A stretch of 7,633 nt of DNA from Candidatus Bipolaricaulota bacterium (lineage in GTDB: Bacteria; Bipolaricaulota; Bipolaricaulia; RBG-16-55-9), in NCBI GenBank assembly GCA_018609825.1, contig JAHEOA010000231.1, positions 1 to 7,633 on the forward strand, written 5' to 3'. This document shows positions 1-5,160 of this stretch, in pieces. The position numbers and the translations under genes were made by a program. The notes under the pieces were generated by a model that did not search any database, was not told the DNA's origin, and was given only the letters and a program-made list of their open reading frames with translations. Position 1 is the first letter of the stretch; each line of letters opens with the position of its first letter.

Positions 1-51
1 CTGGAGATCGATCCGACGTCCAGGGAAGGACGCTAACCCCCGCCCGACCAA

Positions 52-333
52 CTAACCGGTCGCCCACGGGCAGACGACGCCCGCATGTCGCCGCCCGCAC
101 GCCCAACAGGGCTTGGGCGATCCGCCCCTCTCGATGTCCCGAACGACCCGTTCGATGCTCGTCAGCCAGGTCCGGAGCCCAGACATGGGCAGCTCGTCCA
201 TATCTCGGTACAATAGACCGAACTCCCACCGCAAAAGCGGATACGCGGCGATCGTCGCGCCGTGATCCTCGTGCATCTCCGCGATCATGTGGCGCTTGGC
301 GTCCGATTCGGTCAGGCCGGGGTCCGGGTCCAC
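52..333 (-). CDS. Small hypothetical protein with C-terminal Cys/His cluster
   Basis: I do not recognise this 93-residue protein. Codon use is typical of the window, with mostly G or C in third positions, which argues that it is real. The body (about residues 8-70) looks helical and is rich in charged residues. The C-terminus has C76-x2-C79-x3-H83-x4-C88, spaced almost like a CCHC zinc knuckle (normally CX2CX4HX4C), so it may bind one zinc ion and through it a nucleic acid or a protein; that is inference. There is no signal peptide or membrane segment. The start is uncertain: GTG at 333 gives the longest frame but has no clear SD, and the in-frame ATGs at residues 16 and 20 also lack one. The gene is transcribed away from the 39-residue membrane protein gene and shares a roughly 220-bp divergent spacer with it. 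Confidence 0.6.
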   Translation of the reverse strand: MDPDPGLTESDAKRHMIAEMHEDHGATIAAYPLLRWEFGLLYRDMDELPMSGLRTWLTSIERVVRDIERGGSPKPCWACGRRHAGVVCPWATG

Positions 334-494
334 GGGACCATGCTATCGGGACGCCGCACGCGTGTCTGTGCCGCGGGAGAATCATGGGGTTCCCCGTCGG
401 ACCGAGTCCCCGGACAATGGGGGAGACGAGATTCGGCCGGACAACCGGCAAGCCCGACCGCCCCTCGATAGTGCCGCAAGCGACGGGCGTCGTC

Positions 495-514
495 GTGTGG
501 AGAGCTCGCCACAC
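495..514. promoter_or_regulatory. Inverted repeat upstream of the 39-residue gene
   Basis: GTGTGG (495-500) and CCACAC (509-514) form a perfect 6-bp inverted repeat around an 8-nt centre that contains the GAGCTC palindrome. It lies 40 nt before the ATG at 555, inside the divergent spacer 334-554. It could be an operator or a leader hairpin; a chance repeat is also possible in DNA this GC-rich. I see no convincing -35/-10 pair in the spacer. Confidence 0.2.
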
Positions 515-554
515 CCCTGAGGCCTTGACCTCCAGCACAGAAAGGAGAGCCGCC

Positions 555-674
555 ATGACCCGCGAATGGATACGCTATCAGCACTATCCGGATCGTCCTC
601 GCAACCGCGCGCCGTGGGGCAGCCTCGGGATCGTATTGCTCAGCCTGATCGTCGCCCTTCTCGTCCTCAGCTAG
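555..674 (+). CDS. 39-residue single-span membrane microprotein
   Basis: A 39-codon ORF starts at ATG 555, preceded by AAAGGAG (541-547) at 7-nt spacing, which is a strong ribosome binding site and decides this start over a longer frame opening at 384. The product has a basic, aromatic N-terminal part (residues 1-21, with several Arg, Trp and Tyr) followed by a hydrophobic stretch of Leu, Ile and Val from about residue 23 to 38, ending almost at the stop. This predicts a one-pass inner-membrane protein with the charged part in the cytoplasm. I do not recognise the family and assign no function. It stands alone: the neighbours on both sides are on the other strand, and hairpins follow at 691-710 and 789-818. 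Confidence 0.6.
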   Translation: MTREWIRYQHYPDRPRNRAPWGSLGIVLLSLIVALLVLS

Positions 675-690
675 CGACGGAGCAGCCCGA

Positions 691-710
691 GCGACGGGAT
701 GAGCCGTCGT
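691..710 (+). other. Small hairpin after the 39-residue gene
   Basis: CGACGG (692-697) pairs with CCGTCG (704-709) around a 6-nt loop, and one G-T pair extends the stem outwards. It begins 16 nt after the stop codon of the microprotein gene. No T-run follows, so it is more likely a 3'-end stabilising or chance structure than a complete terminator. Confidence 0.25.
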
Positions 711-788
711 CGACCCGAGGTTCGTCGGACTGAGTGGCGTCTTCCAGACCGAGCAAGCCGGTAGGGGTCCGCCGAGACAAAGCGAATT

Positions 789-818
789 CGCCAGGGGCTC
801 GACCGTGAGCCCCTGGCG
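789..818. terminator. Perfect 12-bp hairpin between convergent genes, probable terminator
   Basis: CGCCAGGGGCTC (789-800) and GAGCCCCTGGCG (807-818) pair perfectly over 12 bp around the 6-nt loop GACCGT. It lies between the plus-strand 39-residue gene (stop at 674) and the minus-strand amidase gene (stop at 984), where a bidirectional terminator would be expected. The flanks have only weak T-tracts: TCTCATCACCTT on the plus side and, read on the minus strand, AATTCGCTTTGTCTC. The stem is by far the strongest simple hairpin I found in the window. Confidence 0.55.
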
Positions 819-863
819 TCTCATCACCTTGCGGCGGTACCGAATTGAGGCAAAGGAGGTTCG

Positions 864-938
864 ATGTCTAGCAAGTTGCCCTCATGTTACCCCCGGATCG
901 AGTGCCTAGAACATGGAAGCGAAGTGGAATTTCGGTGA
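864..938 (+). CDS. Candidate 24-residue micro-ORF with near-perfect SD
   Basis: ATG at 864 is preceded by AAAGGAGGT (852-860), an almost complete match to the anti-SD, at ideal spacing. The frame runs 24 codons to TGA at 936-938. The peptide has two Cys (residues 8 and 14) and no membrane segment. It fills part of the otherwise empty 675-983 gap and points toward the end of the amidase gene on the other strand. Its PRIECLE string faintly resembles the R-x-x-x-LE motif found near the N-terminus of many secreted planctomycete proteins, so it may be the remnant of a longer gene. The SD is the only strong evidence. Confidence 0.3.
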   Translation: MSSKLPSCYPRIECLEHGSEVEFR

Positions 939-983
939 ACCCTCCAATAACCGCGACCGATCGGGAAATCCGTCTGTCCATCC

Positions 984-1703
984 TCAGAGCCTCAACGCGA
1001 TCAACGCCGCCGCCGCGGCCAGGACCAGAACCAACGCCCCGAGGAAGACGCCCGTCGGAACGCTCGGCGCCCGTGGCTCGGGCTCGCCGCGGACCAGTCG
1101 CATGTAGCGGGTCCAGTTCCAGGGCGGGCCGGGGTCGGGCTTGGTCGGCTTGATCTCGCTGTGCCCGACGACGTGCGCGCGATCGATCGGAATGTCATAG
1201 GTCGCCGCCAAACGGCGGACGAGCTTCGCCGACGCCCGGTACATCTCCTCAGATGGGTAGTCGGGATCGCCCGTGTGGCCCGCGTGCTCGATCCCGATGC
1301 TGTTGGCGTTCAAGACGCGACTCGCGGGCCACTCGCACTCCGCCGGGTCGCTTCCGAGGGGACAGGTTCCGGCGTGCCAGGCGGTGTTCGCCTCGCGGAC
1401 CATCTGCACGATCGTCCCATCCCGACCCACCAGATAGTGGGCACTGACTTCCCGTGAGCCGCGGGCGATCGTGCGGATCCCGCTCTGCAACGAGCCCTGG
1501 ATGGTGTGAATCACGATGTAGTCGACGGTCGACGCCCGGCCCTCCGTGTAAAACTTGGCTCGACAGGTCGACGTCACTGTCTCCTGGTCCGCCTGCGCCA
1601 ACGGCACGGTCGGGCAGGCGGGGACGTCCCTGGCCAGTCCCGGTACCGCGGAGACGGCCCCGACGAGCGCCATTATCCCGATCAGGCGCACGACGAGCGT
1701 CAC
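984..1703 (-). CDS. Secreted N-acetylmuramoyl-L-alanine amidase with C-terminal membrane anchor
   Basis: This 239-residue zinc amidase of the Amidase_2 (T7 lysozyme/AmpD/PGRP) family cleaves the bond between MurNAc and L-Ala in peptidoglycan. Residues 1-25 form a signal peptide. The catalytic domain spans about 58-200. The zinc ligands are H66 (in VIHTIQG), H181 (in VGHSE) and D190 (in KPDPG). Y90 and K188 match the catalytic Tyr and Lys of T7 lysozyme, and E139 sits in the conserved IGIEHAG strand. Four Cys (30, 47, 114, 123) fit disulfides outside the cytoplasm. A hydrophobic segment (about 217-237) closes the protein after a Pro-rich linker, so the enzyme is probably tethered to the membrane facing the wall. 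The GTG start at 1703 overlaps the TGA of the upstream gene (GTGA), with AGGGA 7 nt upstream, so translation is coupled. Confidence 0.9.
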   Translation of the reverse strand: MTLVVRLIGIMALVGAVSAVPGLARDVPACPTVPLAQADQETVTSTCRAKFYTEGRASTVDYIVIHTIQGSLQSGIRTIARGSREVSAHYLVGRDGTIVQMVREANTAWHAGTCPLGSDPAECEWPASRVLNANSIGIEHAGHTGDPDYPSEEMYRASAKLVRRLAATYDIPIDRAHVVGHSEIKPTKPDPGPPWNWTRYMRLVRGEPEPRAPSVPTGVFLGALVLVLAAAAALIALRL

Positions 1704-2116
1704 GGGGATTCCCTACGCACATCGCCCGGCCGGATCGTCACGCGGGCTCGTCGGATCCGCGAATCCCCCTCGAGCCATCTCGTCATGATCGATTCACTCG
1801 CTTTGAATCGGGCCCGCGCCCGTCGCGCGGCATCGTCTTCGTCGAGGTCTCGACCGTCCGCGATCGGCGTCGTCCGCACGCGGCCGCGAAGCGAGACCGT
1901 GTAGGCCAGACCGTCGCGGGTCCGTTGGGGAGCCTCGGAGGACGTGGGCAGATCGTCGACGATGACGGCGCTTTCGCGATGATCGGCATCCAGTCGTTCC
2001 GCCACGACCTCGCGGACCATGTGGGTGGGGCTGGCATATCCCGCAGCATCCTCGGCGATCTCGACGTCCACGACGAGCTCGCCGACCCCGACCCAGTGGC
2101 GTTCCGATGCCCCCAT
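1700..2116 (-). CDS. Hypothetical protein, first gene of the amidase operon
   Basis: I do not recognise this 138-residue protein. The start is well supported: on the minus strand AGGAG lies 5 nt before ATG at 2116. Residues 8-80 read as alternating beta strands and a helix (WVGVGELVVDVEI, then a helix around THMVREVVAERL, then SAVIVDDL and LAYTVSLRGRV). The C-terminal half is strongly charged, with an acidic run (DLDEDD) followed by a basic helix (ARRARARFKASES). There is no Cys, signal peptide or membrane segment, so it should be cytoplasmic. Its TGA overlaps the GTG of the amidase gene, so the two are made from one transcript and probably in a fixed ratio. A link to wall turnover is inferred from that coupling alone. 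Confidence 0.75.
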   Translation of the reverse strand: MGASERHWVGVGELVVDVEIAEDAAGYASPTHMVREVVAERLDADHRESAVIVDDLPTSSEAPQRTRDGLAYTVSLRGRVRTTPIADGRDLDEDDAARRARARFKASESIMTRWLEGDSRIRRARVTIRPGDVRRESP

Positions 2117-2274
2117 CGTCGCTCCTGTCCGAGCACTGCCCGGGACGTCGTGGGCTTATCCCCTCCCGGCGGCGCCCTGCCTCCCCATCGGTCGGGCGAC
2201 CCCGTCGCGAACAGGCCTCACATCGACGCTGTGACCGCGGGTGACGAATGGGATTCCGCCGCGAAGGTGACGCA

Positions 2275-2283
2275 TGCTACACT
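2275..2283 (+). promoter_or_regulatory. Possible extended -10 promoter for the winged-helix gene
   Basis: TGCTACACT (2275-2283) fits an extended -10 element: TG, one base, then TACACT, which matches TATAAT at 4 of 6. No good -35 is visible at 17-18 bp upstream. It lies in the 270-bp spacer between divergent genes (2117-2386) and would give a leader of about 95 nt holding a 12-codon ORF and a hairpin. Weak evidence. Confidence 0.25.
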
Positions 2284-2294
2284 CGGAGCTTACC

Positions 2295-2333
2295 ATGGAG
2301 GTGAGACGCACCACGAACGGCGTCAACGCGTGA
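2295..2333 (+). CDS. Candidate 12-codon leader peptide ORF
   Basis: GGAG (2285-2288) stands 6 nt before ATG 2295, which opens a 12-codon frame (MEVRRTTNGVNA) ending at TGA 2331-2333. The stop is 25 nt before the hairpin that contains the SD of the downstream winged-helix gene. A short translated ORF ahead of an SD-sequestering hairpin is a common layout for leader-controlled genes. The peptide has no run of one amino acid that would point to classic attenuation; adjacent Arg and adjacent Thr codons are the only hint. It may be chance. Confidence 0.25.
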   Translation: MEVRRTTNGVNA

Positions 2334-2357
2334 TTTAGAGCCTTAGAAAAGAAAAGA

Positions 2358-2377
2358 GCTCCTGCGGCAACAGGAGC
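2358..2377 (+). promoter_or_regulatory. Hairpin sequestering the SD of the winged-helix gene
   Basis: GCTCCTG (2358-2364) and CAGGAGC (2371-2377) pair perfectly around the loop CGGCAA. The right arm contains CAGGAG, the only plausible SD for the GTG start at 2387 (10 nt away), so folding would hide the ribosome binding site. It follows an A-rich run (2346-2355) that is unusual for this DNA. It could act as a translational switch, as a protein-binding operator or, less likely, as a terminator, since no T-run follows. The loop and right arm share CGGCAACAGGAG with the hairpin at 4944-4960. Confidence 0.4.
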
Positions 2378-2386
2378 CCGCCGACG

Positions 2387-3517
2387 GTGGTGCTGGAACA
2401 AGTGCAGTTCCCAGCATACACCGGATGGGGGGAGTGTGTCAACTCCTCGCCATCCGACATTCCCCGGGTTATTCAGCGTCAGAAGGGCAAATCCTCGCTG
2501 GAGGTCTTCCTCGACCTCTATCGCCATTCGGATCGGGACGGGCGGTTGGCGCTCGACGCGGCCGACGTGGCTCAGCGAACCGGCTTCAGCCGCAAGACGG
2601 TCTATCAAGTTGTTAAATTCCTGCAGCGGGTCAACCTGCTGTTCCTGGAAGAGCGGCGGACCGGCCGTGGCCGACACTCCCGCTATCGACTCAACTGGCA
2701 GAAGCCAAGGGATGGGCGCCTCCGCCAGAAGTGTCACCCCCATAAGTACGAGACGTCGAACGGCAACACAGCCTTCAAGGACACCCCGGTGTCCCCAAAG
2801 GCCTTCCAACACCAACGCCCGACCGACTTCGCGGGGCGTCAGGCAATCCTCGACCGACTTCCAGGGCATGTGACGCTGGTGAAAGGGGCCCGCTACTGGC
2901 GCTATTGCCTGGAGCGGATCCGAACGGGCGCCTGGCGGCTCGGCGCCGACCGGGCGACGAGCGACGTGATCGCCGGCGCATTGAGTGCCCGGGTGACGGG
3001 CCGGCCGCTGGCCGAGTATCGGAAAATCGCGGCGGAGCTGAATCGCCGCGGGGCCGAGCTGGTCGAGTGCGTGCGTCGGGCCTGGCGTCGCGGCCGCCGG
3101 GCGGCGTATGCGGCCTGCCGGGCGGCGCTCGTCCGGCTGCTCAGGGGCGAGCCGATTCAGGATCCGCCCACAAAGCGTCGGAAATCGGAGAATAACTGGA
3201 ACGGCGGCTACGACCTCTCGAGACCCGGCGGGCGCCGGCGCTATCTCGACATTGCCCGCGAGCTCGCGAAGGCCGGCGCCCCCTGTCCGCGCTGCGGCGA
3301 GCGACTTGCTCGAAAGCTGTTCCGGGACGACGCGGCGATCGCGTTCCGTGAAGAGGGGTTGTGTCGCTGCGTCTACATTGCGTTTGATCGGGAGGCGCTG
3401 GCGCGAGAGGAGCGCAGTCGCCGGGAGGGGGGCGGGCCGATGGTCGCTCACCGGGTCGCCCGGCGCTCGCGGCCGCCGTCATGGCTCCCGAGGCCCCTTG
3501 CCGAGGCACGGACATGA
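2387..3517 (+). CDS. Winged-helix DNA-binding protein with C-terminal zinc ribbon
   Basis: I do not recognise the family of this 376-residue protein, but its build is clear. Residues 36-104 form a winged helix: a first helix (SSLEVFLDLYRHSD), a helix-turn-helix (LDAADVAQRTGFSRKTVYQV, 56-75, then VKFLQRVNLL), and a basic wing (RRTGRGRHSRYRL, 90-102). Residues 105-150 are a polar linker. Residues 160-255 are helical and very Arg-rich. A Cys4 zinc ribbon follows (C300-x2-C303 ... C326-x-C328). It is probably a nucleic-acid-binding regulator or a replication-initiator-like protein. GTG 2387 is chosen because CAGGAG lies 10 nt upstream; GTG 2402 is an alternative. The SD lies in a hairpin, so translation may be controlled. 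The gene is divergent from the amidase operon and could regulate it; that is inference. Confidence 0.75.
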   Translation: MVLEQVQFPAYTGWGECVNSSPSDIPRVIQRQKGKSSLEVFLDLYRHSDRDGRLALDAADVAQRTGFSRKTVYQVVKFLQRVNLLFLEERRTGRGRHSRYRLNWQKPRDGRLRQKCHPHKYETSNGNTAFKDTPVSPKAFQHQRPTDFAGRQAILDRLPGHVTLVKGARYWRYCLERIRTGAWRLGADRATSDVIAGALSARVTGRPLAEYRKIAAELNRRGAELVECVRRAWRRGRRAAYAACRAALVRLLRGEPIQDPPTKRRKSENNWNGGYDLSRPGGRRRYLDIARELAKAGAPCPRCGERLARKLFRDDAAIAFREEGLCRCVYIAFDREALAREERSRREGGGPMVAHRVARRSRPPSWLPRPLAEART

Positions 3518-3591
3518 CCATCATCCCACGGGCCCATTCGTTACATTGGTGGACGACGGCGGCGCAACGAGCGCCGAGCGCGGCTGGACCT

Positions 3592-3608
3592 CCCTCATCG
3601 GTTGAGGG
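3592..3608 (+). other. Small hairpin between the winged-helix and SDR genes
   Basis: CCCTCA (3592-3597) pairs with TGAGGG (3603-3608) around a 5-nt loop. It sits in the 120-bp spacer, 75 nt after the stop of the winged-helix gene and 29 nt before the SDR start. With no T-run it is a weak terminator at best; it could instead lie in the SDR leader. Confidence 0.25.
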
Positions 3609-3637
3609 GATCACGCTCAGACGCAAAGGGAACGGAG

Positions 3638-4348
3638 ATGACCATGACCACGGGAAAGGTTGCCCTGATCGCCGCGGGCGGCAGCGGCATGGGCGCCGAC
3701 GCGGCCCGACGACTGGCGCGCGACGGCTTTCATGTGGGGATCCTGTCGCCGTCCGGGAGGGGCGAGCAACTGGCCAACGAGCTGGACGGCGTCGGCGTGA
3801 CCGGCTCGAATCAGTCCACCGACGACCTCCAGCGGCTCGTCGACGGGGCGATGGCCCGCTGGGGGCGGGTCGACGTCCTGGTCAACTCGGCCGGGCACGG
3901 GCCACGCGGGCCGGTGCTCGAGCTCAGTGACGAGGACTGGCACGCGGGGCTCGACGTCTACCTCTTGAACGTGGTTCGGCCCACGCGGCTGGTCACGCCG
4001 ATCATGCGCTCGCAGGGCGGCGGGGCGATCGTCAACGTCTCGACCTTCGCCGCCTTTGAGCCGGACCCGCTATTTCCCACGTCGTCGGTCTTCCGCGCCG
4101 GGCTGGCCAGCTTTGCGAAGCTCTTCGCCGACAAGTACGCCCCCGACAACGTCCGGATGAACAACGTGCTGCCGGGCTTCATCGCCACGTCCTCGGAGTC
4201 GGACGAGCTGCGCGCCCGGGTCCCCATGGGCCGCTACGGGAAGACCGACGAGGTCTCGTCGCTGATCTCGTGGTTGGCCTCCGAGGAAGCCGCCTACATG
4301 ACCGGCCAGAACCTGCGCCTGGACGGCGGCCTCACCCGGTCGGTCTGA
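3638..4348 (+). CDS. SDR-fold protein lacking the catalytic Tyr-Lys pair
   Basis: A 236-residue Rossmann-fold protein of the short-chain dehydrogenase/reductase (SDR) superfamily, close in size to the classical 250-residue type. Visible landmarks are the glycine-rich loop (AAGGSGMG, 12-19), the NSAG strand motif (83-86), S135 in VNVST, the cofactor-side motif NNVLPGFI, and the C-terminal GQNLRLDGG typical of FabG-like members. The active site departs from the family: at the YxxxK position the sequence reads S149-S-V-F-R153, so Tyr and Lys are both replaced, and the TG that opens the nucleotide loop is AA. It may bind a dinucleotide without classical oxidoreductase chemistry, or use other residues. 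ATG 3638 has AAAGGGA 6 nt upstream; ATG 3644 with GGAG 6 nt upstream is equally good. A P-loop kinase follows 40 bp downstream and is probably co-transcribed. Confidence 0.88.
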   Translation: MTMTTGKVALIAAGGSGMGADAARRLARDGFHVGILSPSGRGEQLANELDGVGVTGSNQSTDDLQRLVDGAMARWGRVDVLVNSAGHGPRGPVLELSDEDWHAGLDVYLLNVVRPTRLVTPIMRSQGGGAIVNVSTFAAFEPDPLFPTSSVFRAGLASFAKLFADKYAPDNVRMNNVLPGFIATSSESDELRARVPMGRYGKTDEVSSLISWLASEEAAYMTGQNLRLDGGLTRSV

Positions 4349-4388
4349 GCGATGCCCATGGCGCTGCGGTCGGGACAGGACGGATGAG

Positions 4389-4928
4389 ATGAGCGACGGC
4401 TCCAGGACGGAAGACTCCATGCTGTTCGTCTTCGGAGGACTGCCGGGGGTGGGCAAGACGGAGCTGTCGCAGGACCTCGCACAGCGACGGCGCGCCGTCC
4501 ATCTGAGGGTCGACACCATCGAGCAGACACTGCGCGACCAAGGACAGACTGTGACGGGGCCCGAGGGCTACGTCGTCGCCTACCGATTGGCCCGCGACAA
4601 CCTCCGATTGGGGCTGTCGGTCGTGGCCGACGCGGTCAACCCGATCGCGCTCACCCGCCGGGCGTGGCGCGAGGTCGCGGCCGACGCCGGCGTCCGCTGT
4701 TGTGAGATCGAGGTGGTCTGCTCCGACGAGGCCGAACACCGGCGCCGTGTCGAGTCGCGAGCGTCGACAGTGCCCGGCCTGCGCCCGCCGGCCTGGCAGG
4801 AGGTGCTTGAGCGCGAGTACGAGCCCTGGCCCGAGGCCGCGATCGTCGTCGACACGGCCGGCGAGACGCCCGCGGGGAGCCGGGCGGCACTGGCGCGGGC
4901 CCTCGCCGAGCTCGGGATATCCGCATGA
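4389..4928 (+). CDS. Small P-loop kinase-like ATPase (AAA_33 type)
   Basis: This 179-residue protein has a Walker A motif near its N-terminus (GLPGVGKT, 17-24) on a beta strand, LFVFGG. D42 in RVDTIE sits where small-molecule kinases hold an acidic substrate- or Mg-contacting residue, and VVADAVNP (about 78-85) matches the second core strand of the family. A basic segment (EAEHRRRVESR) may be the lid. Size and order of motifs fit the AAA_33 group of zeta-toxin, chloramphenicol-phosphotransferase and gluconate-kinase-like proteins, which transfer phosphate from ATP to a small molecule; the substrate cannot be told. There is no antitoxin-like partner beside it. AGGA (4377-4380) stands 8 nt before ATG 4389; ATG 4419 just before the first strand is an alternative. 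It lies 40 bp behind the SDR gene on the same strand, so an operon is likely. Confidence 0.8.
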   Translation: MSDGSRTEDSMLFVFGGLPGVGKTELSQDLAQRRRAVHLRVDTIEQTLRDQGQTVTGPEGYVVAYRLARDNLRLGLSVVADAVNPIALTRRAWREVAADAGVRCCEIEVVCSDEAEHRRRVESRASTVPGLRPPAWQEVLEREYEPWPEAAIVVDTAGETPAGSRAALARALAELGISA

Positions 4929-4943
4929 GGCGGGTTCCCTGAG

Positions 4944-4960
4944 CCTCCGGCAACAGGAGG
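4944..4960 (+). terminator. Short hairpin after the kinase gene, possible terminator
   Basis: CCTCC (4944-4948) pairs with GGAGG (4956-4960) around GGCAACA, 15 nt after the kinase stop codon. The position suits the end of the SDR-kinase transcript, but the stem is short and no T-run follows. It shares the 12-mer CGGCAACAGGAG (4948-4959) with the hairpin at 2358-2377, so it may be a protein-binding or RNA-processing site instead. Confidence 0.3.
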
Positions 4961-5160
4961 GATGCGCCCGGCCCCCAACCCGCGCACGCAAAAGAACGCC
5001 AGCGAGTGCTTGCGAACGGGGAAGGTCGCCCAACCGTGCCACGGAAGCCCCGACGCCGAGCGCGCAGCGGGCCGCAATCCGTATGGTAGGCTGGGTGACG
5101 CCGATTGAGATCAACGCGACGAACGGCGACTGAACCCCGAGCGAGAGGAGGTCGTTCGTG

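Noticed and set aside
312..827. A 171-codon minus-strand open frame across the 39-residue gene and the divergent spacer.
   Set aside because: It lies opposite the SD and start of the microprotein gene, contains the 12-bp hairpin at its start, has no SD, and its translation shows no recognisable fold.
1454..2338. A 294-codon plus-strand open frame across the amidase and its partner gene.
   Set aside because: It is antisense to an amidase with all its catalytic residues and to a coupled gene with a good SD. The translation is Arg/Ser/Pro-rich and featureless.
2156..3451. A 431-codon minus-strand open frame across the winged-helix gene and its leader.
   Set aside because: The plus-strand frame has an SD, a clear winged helix and a Cys4 zinc ribbon. 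The minus-strand translation has no recognisable domain, is rich in Pro, Arg and Ala, and runs on past the end of the plus gene into the divergent spacer, as expected for a mirror frame in GC-rich DNA.
4389..4928. Reading the P-loop kinase as a zeta-type toxin of a toxin-antitoxin pair.
   Set aside because: Only the general P-loop kinase features are shared. The upstream gene is an SDR-fold protein, not a small epsilon-like antitoxin, and no other short partner gene is adjacent.
4962..5108. A 48-codon plus-strand frame in the spacer between the kinase and secreted-protein genes.
   Set aside because: The GGAGG before the ATG is only 1 nt away, too close to serve as an SD, and the translation is polar and featureless. 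The rest of this 230-bp spacer shows only the short hairpin at 4944-4960 and the SD of the next gene.
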